In this document: piece by piece, positions 1 through 9,461 of the stretch
Numbering within the stretch: position 1 is the stretch's first letter
How the letters are laid out: each line of letters opens with the position of its first letter
DNA from: a virus
IMG/VR virus record: IMGVR_UViG_3300035204_001535
Location: 1 to 35,140 of that record
Direction: 5' to 3' (one strand)
Length of the DNA stretch: 35,140 bases
The notes under the pieces: generated by a model
Seen by the model: only the letters and a program-made list of their open reading frames with translations
Databases searched by the model: none
What the model was told of the DNA's origin: nothing
Program-made: the position numbers and the translations under genes

Positions 1-1375
1 CCGCCTGTAGATAGGTAGAAAAAATTCCACTTGCATTAACACTAAACTGTATACCATTGGCAAAACCATATCCATAATTGCCACCTATATGACCTACATT
101 AAGAGTATCCATATAAACCCAACAGGAGTATGTAAAGTCAGTTGTAGGGAAATTAGTACCAGCACCACAATTTATTGTTGTAGTCTGCCCTCCATCAAAC
201 CGATAATAAGGCTGGGGCATGGTATTGGCTACATGGTCTTGTATACCTTGATGGTCAACAGAATAATTTCCATAATGCATTAAAGTGCCAATATCACCTA
301 CACCATCTAGTGTTAACTGAGTAGTTGCACCATTTCCCACCATAAAATCTATACCATTCTCTGTAGCTCCAGCTTGATTTGAACTTATCTGACCAATTAA
401 CGTACCCCACTCATTTTCAAACTTTATTCCACAAGTTTGATTACCAGCAGTTCGTTTAATTTTTAAAGTTGGGTTAGTTGCCTTCGATATTAATATATCC
501 CCAGCAAATGTGGCGTTTTGTTCTTTTGTTAGCATTAATGCCTCTACAAGGCTTCCAGATGTATTCTCTGTGAAAAAATTAATATATCCACCTCTATTAG
601 ACCCAGATGGTTCTGCTTTTATTCTCGCCTTTACACTATCAACATCATAAGCAGACCAAAAATCAATACCAGAACCATAACCAGTACCATCACTATTCTT
701 TAATGTCATATACCAAGCAGAACTGCCATTTGAATTGTTAAATGTGGGTATAGCATTAACATTTAATTCAGCACCATTTACTGTAACATTCCCAGCAAAT
801 GTGGCGTTAGCTGAACCATCCAATATTAATGTTGACATACCACTACCAGTATATCCACCCGCATCTGTACCGATTGAAATAGTATTAGCTGAGTGGTCCC
901 ATTGAACTGCACCAAATTGACCAGCACTAGTACCTTCACCAATAAGAATCCTTGCACCATTCTTTATTATTTTAATATCTCCAGCGGTAGATATTCCATA
1001 ACCGTCTGTTTGTGATGCACCATCTACGCCAATTCTCCCACCAAATGTAGCGTTACCTGAGTAGTCTAGTTTCATCATGTAACTACTATCAGAATAATTG
1101 TACACAACTAATCGGTCATTAGAACCACCTTCATTATTAATTCCTACAAGTTTATCTCCACCTCCACTATCACCTCTAAAGAATGCCCTTCCAGTTACTA
1201 TATCACCCCCATTTGTATAAAACGCCGCCCCACTAAAGTCTCCACCTATTGTTGTACTTGAGATTGATGCATTTGTCTTGCCTGTAATAAGCCCAGAAAA
1301 TGTGGCACCAGATGTAGATGCATACCCAGAATGGGTGTGGTCGCTAAGAGATATTTGTTTCCAGGTTGTACCCAT
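1..1375 (-). CDS. Tail fibre protein, C-terminus beyond the window edge
   Basis: The frame is open from an ATG at 1375 to the left edge (about 458 codons) with no stop. The product starts MGTTWKQ, as does the fibre gene at 2778, then becomes Gly/Ser/Thr/Asn-rich with recurring short blocks of the type 'NATFGG..GVDG', typical of beta-rich phage fibre shafts. AAGGAG lies about 10 bases before the ATG. The ATG overlaps the stop of the preceding 49-residue gene (TAATG), so translation is probably coupled. Role: distal receptor-binding fibre (inference from composition and position at the end of the structural operon). If the window is a circular genome, the frame continues over the junction and stops after two more codons (GAT TTG TGA). 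Confidence 0.75.
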   Translation of the reverse strand, partial: MGTTWKQISLSDHTHSGYASTSGATFSGLITGKTNASISSTTIGGDFSGAAFYTNGGDIVTGRAFFRGDSGGGDKLVGINNEGGSNDRLVVYNYSDSSYMMKLDYSGNATFGGRIGVDGASQTDGYGISTAGDIKIIKNGARILIGEGTSAGQFGAVQWDHSANTISIGTDAGGYTGSGMSTLILDGSANATFAGNVTVNGAELNVNAIPTFNNSNGSSAWYMTLKNSDGTGYGSGIDFWSAYDVDSVKARIKAEPSGSNRGGYINFFTENTSGSLVEALMLTKEQNATFAGDILISKATNPTLKIKRTAGNQTCGIKFENEWGTLIGQISSNQAGATENGIDFMVGNGATTQLTLDGVGDIGTLMHYGNYSVDHQGIQDHVANTMPQPYYRFDGGQTTTINCGAGTNFPTTDFTYSCWVYMDTLNVGHIGGNYGYGFANGIQFSVNASGIFSTYLQA

Positions 1376-1524
1376 TATTCAGTATTCTCCTTCGCCGCCT
1401 GACGTTCAAACCCCTTGCCAATCTTATCAAGTATCTTAGCCACTATATGCGCATCCTTCCCCTGGATAGTGGTTGCTTGAATTGCTTTTATAATAAACAT
1501 TAACTCATCCGCTGTCAGTCTCAT
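1375..1524 (-). CDS. Small hypothetical protein (49 aa)
   Basis: An ATG at 1524 opens 49 codons beginning MRLTADELMFII, predicted mostly helical and charged, ending with a TAA that shares its last base with the next ATG. It overlaps the end of the preceding 64-residue gene by 20 bases. No domain is recognised. Its place between two fibre genes and tight coupling suggest a small fibre-assembly or structural accessory protein, but this is only positional inference. Confidence 0.55.
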   Translation of the reverse strand: MRLTADELMFIIKAIQATTIQGKDAHIVAKILDKIGKGFERQAAKENTE

Positions 1525-1699
1525 CTAACATCCCTCTATGCATGATTGCTATTTTTTCCATTACCTTATAGGCAACTTCCAGTTCCGAACCTTCAAACGT
1601 TGACTTCAGAATAAGTTTTAAAAGAAAGTCGGTGTCTTTAATACTGAGTGCAGGTTTGATAGCCACCGATTCCTTCACCTGGGGAACCAGTTTACTCAC
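1505..1699 (-). CDS. Small hypothetical protein (64 aa), GTG start
   Basis: This frame starts with GTG at 1699, overlapping the TAG of the upstream fibre gene by one base (TAGTG). The product begins MSKLVPQVKESVAIKP and continues as amphipathic helix (FLLKLILKS, VAYKVMEKIAIM). Its tail overlaps the next small gene by 20 bases. Like the 49-residue neighbour it has many helical residues and no cysteines or membrane segment. I do not recognise the family. The two small proteins may act together because they are always-coupled partners between two fibres (inference). Confidence 0.55.
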   Translation of the reverse strand: MSKLVPQVKESVAIKPALSIKDTDFLLKLILKSTFEGSELEVAYKVMEKIAIMHRGMLDETDSG

Positions 1700-2778
1700 T
1701 ACTCTGTCCTTATGTAGACCGCACCGCTAGAAATTTGTATATGTCCAACAGCACCAAATGCATCATCATTAGTTCCCGCAACTAAATCATCGGCAAACGT
1801 CATTGCTTTAGCGCATACTACAGCCGCTGTCTGGGTAAAAGTGTTACTACCTGACTCAGTATTACCAACATTCCATGAATCTAAACTTTCATCCCAATAA
1901 AACGCCTGGGCTACACCTGAACCACTTCCTGTACCTCTATAGGCTATAATACCACAATCCTGGGTAGGGGCTGTAGCGGCGGCCCAGTTAGAATTAAGGG
2001 TGATAACATTATCAGCAAGGTCAATAGTCTCAGTATTAATAGTTGTAGTAGTACCGCTAACAGTTAAATTGCCAGCTACTGTAACCGTACCGTTAGAACT
2101 ATCCCCAGCTATAGTTAAAGCGGTTACTAAAGAATTTGCTGAGTTAGCCGTGGAACTTGCCTCACGGGGAACCTGGAAAATAATACTTGAATTTCCTGTA
2201 CCAGTAGAATTACCTGAATTAATAGTCAAATTGGCACCATCTAAATCATTAGTCACACCACCAGCCGTTTGACCGATTGGACCTATAGTTGATGCCGTCG
2301 CATCATAAGTAATATCATTGCCATTTACTCTCAAGTCTCCAGTAACAGTAAAGTCCCCGCCAGCAGTCATTGTTACGCCGTTACCTATGGTAGTTGCCGT
2401 GTCAATTAATACTAATGCCGCCTCTAGGTTGTCTTTACTAACATCCACATCAGTATTGACATTAGCCGTAGGGAAAGTACAATTTGCTAAATTACCACTT
2501 GCTGGCGTACCCAATGCTGGGGTGGTCATAGTAGGGCTGGTTAATGTTTTGTTCGTTAAAGTCTGTGCATGGTCCTTAAAGACAAATTCATCATTCCCAG
2601 TAAGCAATGGTAATGTAACTGTCCTATCAGCGGCTAATTCACTAGCGGCAAATACATACTGATGGTCTTCACTTGTATCATCAATTTGTGGAGTTGTTAA
2701 TACAGGAGATGTTAATGTTTTATTTGTTAGTGTCTGGGCTGTACTAACATCCGCTAATTGTTTCCATGTTGTTCCCAT
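1699..2778 (-). CDS. Tail fibre protein with TLTNKTLTSP repeats
   Basis: This 359-residue protein starts MGTTWKQLADVSTAQ and carries two copies of the phage fibre motif 'QTLTNKTLTSP' (about residues 15-25 and 71-81), then Gly/Thr/Asn-rich beta-type sequence and a 'GNLTVSGTTTTINTE' segment of the kind found in many fibre and collar proteins. It contains no enzyme motif. The ATG has AAAGGA nine bases upstream. The MGTTWKQ head is shared with the last fibre gene, so that short segment may be a common attachment or trimer-start element. Role: part of the adsorption apparatus. Confidence is high for a fibre, low for its exact position on the virion. Confidence 0.8.
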   Translation of the reverse strand: MGTTWKQLADVSTAQTLTNKTLTSPVLTTPQIDDTSEDHQYVFAASELAADRTVTLPLLTGNDEFVFKDHAQTLTNKTLTSPTMTTPALGTPASGNLANCTFPTANVNTDVDVSKDNLEAALVLIDTATTIGNGVTMTAGGDFTVTGDLRVNGNDITYDATASTIGPIGQTAGGVTNDLDGANLTINSGNSTGTGNSSIIFQVPREASSTANSANSLVTALTIAGDSSNGTVTVAGNLTVSGTTTTINTETIDLADNVITLNSNWAAATAPTQDCGIIAYRGTGSGSGVAQAFYWDESLDSWNVGNTESGSNTFTQTAAVVCAKAMTFADDLVAGTNDDAFGAVGHIQISSGAVYIRTE

Positions 2779-2790
2779 TATTATTTTCCT

Positions 2791-3444
2791 TTATTCTGAT
2801 GTTCCGTAGAACAAGTTTGTACCATCAAAGTATATACCCCCAGCAGTTGCTGTTGGCGTACTAGCGGTACTTATTAATTTCATTGTACCATCTGACTTCA
2901 GAGTCAGTAACTCATCATCACCTTTTTTAAGTTTCACTTCGGTATCTGTCAATTGTACATTGCCTTTACCTGCACCCTTTGACATGGCACCATTTTCAGC
3001 ATCCATTACAATTTGACTGCCTGAGAGTGTACCATCTTGAAATGTGACACTCCCCTTGGTAAGTAAATCCTGGCTAACATTTACAGTAGTGCCAACGAGT
3101 GTAAATAATGATACACCAGTAGTAGTATCATTTGATATTCTCACTTCCTTGGTGATAATAGCACCCTTACTCACCTGTAAATCACCTGTTGATGCCGTGT
3201 ATTTCAAAGATTCATCAGTATTGTCACCATAAACTATAAGGTCGCACCCTGTAGTACTGTTTCCTATAGTAAAATCCCCCAATAACTCCATTGTACTGGT
3301 CCCCAGGTAAAGTGGGCTGCCAACCCCTTCACCGTCAAATACTTGTTTTACTGAAGTTTCTAGGCCTTGATTAGATACAGTACTATGTACAGTTAGTAAA
3401 TCTTTAAAACTTTCTGCAATGATCTTATTTGATAATGATGCCAT
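2791..3444 (-). CDS. Tail fibre or fibre-connector protein (217 aa)
   Basis: The protein opens with 'SNKIIAESFKDLLTV', a start seen in phage fibre and baseplate-attached proteins. It then turns into a beta-rich shaft with Gly/Thr/Ser repeats and ends 'GGIYFDGTNLFYGTSE', a tail shared in style with many phage fibre proteins. It has no signal peptide, membrane helix or catalytic motif. It sits 12 bases after the 2001-residue ejection protein gene and 12 bases before the TLTNKTL fibre gene, so it is the first of three successive fibre-type genes. Likely the virion-proximal fibre segment (inference). Confidence 0.7.
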   Translation of the reverse strand: MASLSNKIIAESFKDLLTVHSTVSNQGLETSVKQVFDGEGVGSPLYLGTSTMELLGDFTIGNSTTGCDLIVYGDNTDESLKYTASTGDLQVSKGAIITKEVRISNDTTTGVSLFTLVGTTVNVSQDLLTKGSVTFQDGTLSGSQIVMDAENGAMSKGAGKGNVQLTDTEVKLKKGDDELLTLKSDGTMKLISTASTPTATAGGIYFDGTNLFYGTSE

Positions 3445-3455
3445 GCTGGAATATC

Positions 3456-6400
3456 CTAATTTTCCGACTTCTCTTCACCTGTAATTTTCATACCGGTTTG
3501 GATCTTAAATAAATCTTCAGCAGCTTTTGGATCTTTTTGCTTTTTATAAAATCTCTTTTCTTTTTCAAGTGCATCAAATCCCCATATATTTTTCCCTGTA
3601 TTGCCTTTTCTCAACAATACATTATTAGCCAGCTTGCCCAATAAATCCTTATACTGATTGTCTATTATATGACCAGATTCCCTAAGTGTGTTTAAGTTGT
3701 CCAGGTACCAGTTTAATTGATACTGGTAAACATGGTCTTTTGTGGAGTGTTCTAATAGGTCATAAACATATCTTAGATCCTTATTAGGATCATCATATGA
3801 ACTAGCAAATATTCTGACGAATGGAATATTATGCAATGGAGGCAGCGTTTTCTTATTGAAATAATGCTGGCCTGTTTTAAAAGTCCTGTTAATAAGGTTG
3901 CCTAATCCCCCACCCAAAAATTCTATAGCGTGTTCCATATCATTCGGGTGGACATTAATTCCACCATATCTATATGGCTGACCAGAATTGTATTTAACCT
4001 CACCACCGGATAAGGTGTGTATAGCATCAGAAAAGTCCACATATAGTTTTGGGGTGCCTGGTTTAACCCTAAAAGATTCTTTTGTTAGTGTGCTGAAACC
4101 TTCTGGCCTGATCGGGCCACCATGCCATTTTTCATTCATAGAATATTGTGCTATTAAGTTGCCCGGTATGGTTGGAACTGCAGCAGAAAATGATCCAAAA
4201 TTTATTGGAGAGAATGCATTCGCAAATGCTGTCATTGCTCCACTTACATACTTGCCGTATTGCAATTCCTCCTGGTCCTGCAGCTGCTGCTTTTCCCAAT
4301 GCATTTCAGCCATCATGGCACCAAGCGCATAAAACAGGTTATAACCATAGGCCAGGGGTATTTTTAATCCAATATTGGGGGCTGTCATGTTTATATTATT
4401 ATAACGGCTAAATTCATCCTGTTCTAAATATTCATCTGGGTCTGAACCAAGGCTCATTAAGGCTATTGAATACCCCATAAAAGTCATACCGGCGGCATAA
4501 TATTGTGTTGCGCTGCTATTATCAAATAGAGACTTGCCCATTCTAACCGTTCCCTGAACATTAGCATTCCCAAATAAATACATAGCATTCAACCAAGATC
4601 CATATTCACCCTTTCTGTTAAAGTCTACCGTTATTTCTCTAGCTTTTCTAGCAGATTGGTTTTTACTGTAACCGGCATCCCTCATTGCCTTGTATGTGGA
4701 AAGCCTGACACCCACTTCAACCGCATCAGAATACGCGTTCCAATACTTGCCAATCTTTTGCCCGACTTTTAAAGGGGAACCGCCCTTACGCTGCTCTTCC
4801 AGCATTTCTATTATTTCAGCTTGCGCTTTGTCAAAATCCCTATATGAACGCCAGGACACTTTCCCCCCAGCCAGTTTCATTTCATCATATAGATCTGACC
4901 AATCATCAAAGCCTTCTTTATTTAATTCATTATGAATAATCCCTCTAGCTGGAGCAAAACTCAATACATCCTTAGCCACCTGGGATGCCATATCATTACC
5001 TTCTTCACCAGCCAGGTGGATCATGGAAGTTTCTAAATCTCTAACAAAATTTCGGATCATAAATGATGGCGACCAGGTGGTGGTAACCGCCCTCATAAAA
5101 TTAACAACCTTACTCAAGTAAGGTACTGACGGTTTTCCAACTCGATTTAACGCATCCAGCATACCTTGATTTTCTACAGTAATTACATATTTGCTCCCAG
5201 CCTCTGTAGTCACAAACTGGTCCCTTCCAATTCTATGAGGCAGTAGGAATGAAATTTCCCCATCCTGGTCAAATTGTGGGCGGTAGCGCAACTTTTCTAC
5301 CGTAACTCCTTCTATGTCATAGTTCCTAGCTAGATGAAGAAATGCCAGCCCTACCTGGTTGTTTTCTGCCCTGTAAATTGTTTCTTCCAGGTTGAGCATT
5401 GTCTGTACCACGGAATTTCTACGCTTATTCGCGCCGCCTCTAATGGAAAAGTCTTCCCTTCCCCTGGTGTCAAATCCCCTTGTTTTATAAAAAGTAGAAA
5501 TGTCTTCATCATTTAATTCCGCTCTTAATGGCACATAAAATGAAAACTGGTTTTTTAAAGCATCATATGTTTCCTGGGAAATCAATCCGCTTTCTAACCT
5601 AATATCCAAAATTGGATTAACAAATGTGGATCTAAACTCAGCAGCAAAAGCCTTCATCTGAGTTTTATTGTATTTTTTTAGAATCTTACCGGCTGCATAA
5701 TTTGATATACCGGAACCGTCATTACCTTCATATCCACGCTCTTTAGCTACCTTATTTCTTTCTTTGGCATGTTGGGCATACAAGTACTCATGCAACTCAT
5801 CAAGGGTTAAGCCTTGTCTTTTTAGTTTAGCTGTAAAATCTTCTAATTTTTTATAAAATGATTCTGTCCTGGCGGTGGCCTTATTATCAGAAAGCATAGC
5901 TATGGTTTCAAGATCTTCATTTTCAAAAAGTTCTCGCTGCTCCCCAATATTATTTTTTACTTCTTCCACTAGATCAAAAAACGGGGCCATTCTGTTTATA
6001 ATTTTTCTTCTAATAACCGCTATGGGGCCGGTTGTATCTACATCTATAGTGGCCTCATCTGCAAAGGTTGGCTGCTTATCCTTATATTCCATATAAACAA
6101 TATCAGGTTCAGGATTGCCAAATTCTTCTTCAAAATATTCCTTATCCCAATCTTCTGGCATATATTTGTCATCCCATTTTATTCTTCCAGTTTCTTCAAA
6201 TCCAAACTTTCTATATAAAGTCGGCAAGAAGGTGGCATAACAGTCTAATCGGATTGGAACCTTAAATGATTTTGCCTGTTGGATTACTATAGGCATCATT
6301 TCTTTTAAAACCCCAGTTTGGGTACCATCACTAAATACAGATACAATATCTATATACTTACCCTTTGGATCATCTACTTCCATTATTACATAACCTGCCC

Positions 6401-9400
6401 TCCCATCAGCAGATTTATAAATATGGGGGGTTTTCTTTATGCCATTTTCATCTGTAAATGTATCTTGATATTCATTAGGCAAATATGCATGGACCTGTGC
6501 GCCTAACGGGCCTAATAGTTGCTTTGCTTTGATTAATAATTTATGGAAAGTCTCACCGGCATCTTCGCCAGTAAGTTCGGAGGGTGCTAGTAACCGACTT
6601 TGTCTAGAATCTCCTGGAGCCTTTCGATGCTTATCTTGTTGCCGTCCTTGATCACCTCTTGATGCATCATCCGTGTCTCTTGGCTCACCCTGGTCTTGCT
6701 GACCGGTTTCTTGAGTGTCTGCTCCAGGTTCTGCAGTTCCGGTATCGCTACCTTCTTCAACTGCTCCAGGTCGGGTGATTTGGCTTTCGCCTCGACCAAT
6801 GTCCTTAGCATATCTCGATGTGGACTGTTGTTTGTTAAGTCGTTCATTTACTGCTCCTGCAAAATCACTCAAGTCTAATTCAGTACCACGTGATCCTGCC
6901 CTTAAATATAAGTCTTTTTCCATATACCACAATAGTGCTTGTATTTGGTCCGCTGAAAGGTCAGATCCGGTCTTTCTATTGTATGTATCTGTGATCTTTT
7001 GAATGGCATGCCGGTACAGAATGAATTGATCCTTTGTTGTTGGTGCCTTAGCAAAGGATTCTCTCATTTTACTTAATGCCTTTTCCCTGTCCTTGCCCTT
7101 TAATTTTCTAATTTCTTTGTACTCTTCTTTGGCCTCTGACCAAGACATTGCTAGGCCACCGGTTTCCGCAAATGGGTTACCAAGCCATCTACGAATCTGC
7201 CTGGTCATCCATCTGTCTATGGTGGGTATGTCGCTGACACCTTTTAGGTTAAGCCAAAATGCACCAACCTTTGGACCAAACATTTCAGATCCAAAAACAT
7301 CCTTATCTTTCATGGCTAAGTTTTGAGGCTTTTCAAACCCTAAATTTTTAACCATTTTAAGTACATCAGCACCGGAGTGCGTTGCCATCATCCAATCATC
7401 CGCTGCAAATGTATCACCGCCAAATTGTTCAACCAGGGCCATGTATTTTTTGATATTGTTATAAACAGCAGGTTCTATTCCACGCTCTACACCTTTATCG
7501 CTTTTATATGTTCTTTGTGTAACTGGGTTACCGGCCTTATTGTATGTGGTTGTTTCTTCGGTTGGATCTTTTCCTGACCTGATCCATTCCTTGAAAAAAT
7601 CAATACTAAAATCAATATTTTCCTTTGGTGCTTTTGAAAGACTAAATGCCGCCACTAACGCCCTGAAATGGTTTTGGTTGTCTAAGTCCCCTAACTCCGG
7701 TAATTCGCTGTCTCTGAGGCCTTCTACGGCGTTTCTAAAGCCATCACCGTACCATCCTAATGCTATATCAACCAGGTCTGAATTTCTCTCATCAGCTACA
7801 AATTCTATTAACTCACTTGTCCCTACTTGGTTGACACGGTTTAATACCTTTTTTCGATAGTCTTCTGTGAATTTTTCATTATTTCTTTCTACTGGTTTTC
7901 GCCTGGTCTTGTTTACCAGAGTCATTGCGGTTTCTACCGGGGCTGGCTGGTTTTTTAAACCGGTCATTATTTCTACAAATTCCGCTATACGTTCCTGGTT
8001 TGTAGGATTATTAGGATCTATGGTTTCTTCACCAACAGCCCAGCCTAGTGCCTTACCGGCAGCTACCGATCCTACGCCTGGTATACTGAATGCTATAAGT
8101 TCCGTAAGAAGTTGTTCACCACTTGGAAATTCCCATTCTTCTAAACCATCTCTGTTAATCCCTGCCTCATCAAATAAACGGCCTAATCCAGCCCTGGCTG
8201 CCTCTCCAATTCTTTCTTCACCCATCTCCGTAAAAATACCATGATAACCAAGTTTTGCCATCACTTCAGATATTTTTTCCAGCGACACCGCCGGATTCTT
8301 CTTTTTCATTGCTTTCATTATTGCGCTTTTAACAGCAACCGCTTTTTGAGGCTTTGGAATAAGTTTCACTAGGCCGCCTGATAATTCGCTCATGTATTCA
8401 ATAGCTACATCACCATAAGCATTGGCAAATGCCTCCCAGGGCGTAAAATCGCTTTCATCAAAAAGAAACCTTGCCACATCTTCGGTTAATTCAACTTCCC
8501 AGTTAGCTACCTTTGGCAGCATTAATTCCTGGTATCTCTCGCCAACCCTGGGTGCGCCCAATGTCCCCGTATACAACCCTGTTTTAGCAACTGTTTTGAC
8601 ACCAACTTCAACAGCCCTATTGGCAATTATTTTTTTAAATTTTTCATTGGACAATTTGTTCAATGCAAGGTTAATAGTTTCCCTGGTTGCTTTCTTTGTG
8701 GCAGTTGCAATACCACCGGTTGCCCATATTTCACCAGCGAATGCTGGCATCTCATTTAAAATAGATGCAACATTATATCCTAAATCCCCGTCTACTTCCT
8801 GATAATCCAGATAGAGTGTTAATAATTCTAAATCTTTTCTACCTCCTGCAGTTGACCAATAATCTTCTGATGGAGGATTTTCCATTCTCTTTGCAGCCAT
8901 AGCCAACTCTGCCAGATCAGCCATACCCAGTACTGAACCAATAATTGGAATCCATTGGCCTCTTGTATCTGCAGGGTGGGGGTATATAAACTTATCAAGC
9001 CACCCCAGCTTTCCTCTTTTGTACTTGCCAGCAAAATACATGTAGGCTGTATTGTAGTCAAAATTTCCCCCGTGTTCCTGGCTTAACATTTTTTTCAGGT
9101 CAGCATTCACCTTATCCAGCTGGCCTTCATCACCGAAATGCCTTTGGATTATCTTATGATTTTTTTCCAGGTCATCAATATTTCGCTGTTTTTTCTTTTC
9201 GCTATCATACGGTTGCATATTCGATTCAATAGCATCATTCATAAAAAACGCTTTGGAAATATCTTCATTCATTTCAATAGCATCAAATTCACTAATAAAT
9301 GGCGTATAATCTTTAAGATTGTCTGTTGCCTCTAAATACTGATAATTCATGGCATCAGAGAAATGATCAAAGTTTAATGGCGCATATTCATATGTACCAT

Positions 9401-9461
9401 CATCCCTAACTTTTATTTGTTTTCGTTCCGGGATTTTAACTATGGGAGGGAGAACTGGCAT
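3456..9461 (-). CDS. Giant internal virion (ejection) protein with GNAT-like and LPD38-like regions
   Basis: At 2001 residues this is by far the largest gene, as is usual for the big internal protein that podoviruses inject ahead of their DNA. Its start overlaps the previous gene by one base (TAATG). Visible parts: charged N-terminus; helical, alanine/glycine-rich region about 150-500; a Gln/Glu/Asp/Gly-rich linker about 872-958; a GNAT-acetyltransferase-like stretch about 990-1130, including 'LPTLYRKFGFEETGRI'; and a C-terminal part from about 1450 with 'TTTWSPSFMIRNFVRD', matching in style the large polyvalent protein domain LPD38. Several hydrophobic stretches near 1600-1700 could insert in membranes. 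Role by family: ejected protein helping genome entry, possibly with an enzymatic payload. The GNAT call rests on pattern only. A second gene appears nested in another frame at 6587-6847. Confidence 0.8.
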   Translation of the reverse strand: MPVLPPIVKIPERKQIKVRDDGTYEYAPLNFDHFSDAMNYQYLEATDNLKDYTPFISEFDAIEMNEDISKAFFMNDAIESNMQPYDSEKKKQRNIDDLEKNHKIIQRHFGDEGQLDKVNADLKKMLSQEHGGNFDYNTAYMYFAGKYKRGKLGWLDKFIYPHPADTRGQWIPIIGSVLGMADLAELAMAAKRMENPPSEDYWSTAGGRKDLELLTLYLDYQEVDGDLGYNVASILNEMPAFAGEIWATGGIATATKKATRETINLALNKLSNEKFKKIIANRAVEVGVKTVAKTGLYTGTLGAPRVGERYQELMLPKVANWEVELTEDVARFLFDESDFTPWEAFANAYGDVAIEYMSELSGGLVKLIPKPQKAVAVKSAIMKAMKKKNPAVSLEKISEVMAKLGYHGIFTEMGEERIGEAARAGLGRLFDEAGINRDGLEEWEFPSGEQLLTELIAFSIPGVGSVAAGKALGWAVGEETIDPNNPTNQERIAEFVEIMTGLKNQPAPVETAMTLVNKTRRKPVERNNEKFTEDYRKKVLNRVNQVGTSELIEFVADERNSDLVDIALGWYGDGFRNAVEGLRDSELPELGDLDNQNHFRALVAAFSLSKAPKENIDFSIDFFKEWIRSGKDPTEETTTYNKAGNPVTQRTYKSDKGVERGIEPAVYNNIKKYMALVEQFGGDTFAADDWMMATHSGADVLKMVKNLGFEKPQNLAMKDKDVFGSEMFGPKVGAFWLNLKGVSDIPTIDRWMTRQIRRWLGNPFAETGGLAMSWSEAKEEYKEIRKLKGKDREKALSKMRESFAKAPTTKDQFILYRHAIQKITDTYNRKTGSDLSADQIQALLWYMEKDLYLRAGSRGTELDLSDFAGAVNERLNKQQSTSRYAKDIGRGESQITRPGAVEEGSDTGTAEPGADTQETGQQDQGEPRDTDDASRGDQGRQQDKHRKAPGDSRQSRLLAPSELTGEDAGETFHKLLIKAKQLLGPLGAQVHAYLPNEYQDTFTDENGIKKTPHIYKSADGRAGYVIMEVDDPKGKYIDIVSVFSDGTQTGVLKEMMPIVIQQAKSFKVPIRLDCYATFLPTLYRKFGFEETGRIKWDDKYMPEDWDKEYFEEEFGNPEPDIVYMEYKDKQPTFADEATIDVDTTGPIAVIRRKIINRMAPFFDLVEEVKNNIGEQRELFENEDLETIAMLSDNKATARTESFYKKLEDFTAKLKRQGLTLDELHEYLYAQHAKERNKVAKERGYEGNDGSGISNYAAGKILKKYNKTQMKAFAAEFRSTFVNPILDIRLESGLISQETYDALKNQFSFYVPLRAELNDEDISTFYKTRGFDTRGREDFSIRGGANKRRNSVVQTMLNLEETIYRAENNQVGLAFLHLARNYDIEGVTVEKLRYRPQFDQDGEISFLLPHRIGRDQFVTTEAGSKYVITVENQGMLDALNRVGKPSVPYLSKVVNFMRAVTTTWSPSFMIRNFVRDLETSMIHLAGEEGNDMASQVAKDVLSFAPARGIIHNELNKEGFDDWSDLYDEMKLAGGKVSWRSYRDFDKAQAEIIEMLEEQRKGGSPLKVGQKIGKYWNAYSDAVEVGVRLSTYKAMRDAGYSKNQSARKAREITVDFNRKGEYGSWLNAMYLFGNANVQGTVRMGKSLFDNSSATQYYAAGMTFMGYSIALMSLGSDPDEYLEQDEFSRYNNINMTAPNIGLKIPLAYGYNLFYALGAMMAEMHWEKQQLQDQEELQYGKYVSGAMTAFANAFSPINFGSFSAAVPTIPGNLIAQYSMNEKWHGGPIRPEGFSTLTKESFRVKPGTPKLYVDFSDAIHTLSGGEVKYNSGQPYRYGGINVHPNDMEHAIEFLGGGLGNLINRTFKTGQHYFNKKTLPPLHNIPFVRIFASSYDDPNKDLRYVYDLLEHSTKDHVYQYQLNWYLDNLNTLRESGHIIDNQYKDLLGKLANNVLLRKGNTGKNIWGFDALEKEKRFYKKQKDPKAAEDLFKIQTGMKITGEEKSEN
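6587..6847 (-). CDS. Putative nested gene (86 aa) inside the ejection protein gene
   Basis: On the same strand but in another frame from the 2001-residue gene, an ATG at 6847 is preceded by AGGAG with a six-base gap, a near-ideal ribosome binding site. The 86-residue product looks like a real helical protein: 'MNDLTNNSPHRDMLRTL', then 'LEQLKKVAIPELQNLEQT' and a C-terminal 'IERLQEILDKVGY'. In the main frame the same bases encode a low-complexity Gln/Gly/Asp/Arg-rich linker. That pattern, a structured product in the alternative frame and a disordered one in the main frame, is what overprinting produces. The family is unknown. A helical or coiled-coil virion accessory or chaperone is conceivable. 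It could still be a fortuitous open frame. Confidence 0.5.
   Translation of the reverse strand: MNDLTNNSPHRDMLRTLVEAKAKSPDLEQLKKVAIPELQNLEQTLKKPVSKTRVSQETRMMHQEVIKDGNKISIERLQEILDKVGY

Noticed and set aside
7540-8802. Long plus-strand frames antisense to the giant ejection protein gene (also 3988-4332, 2000-2662)
   Set aside because: They are antisense to a strongly supported gene, have Ser/Leu/Phe-rich shadow composition and lack ribosome sites.
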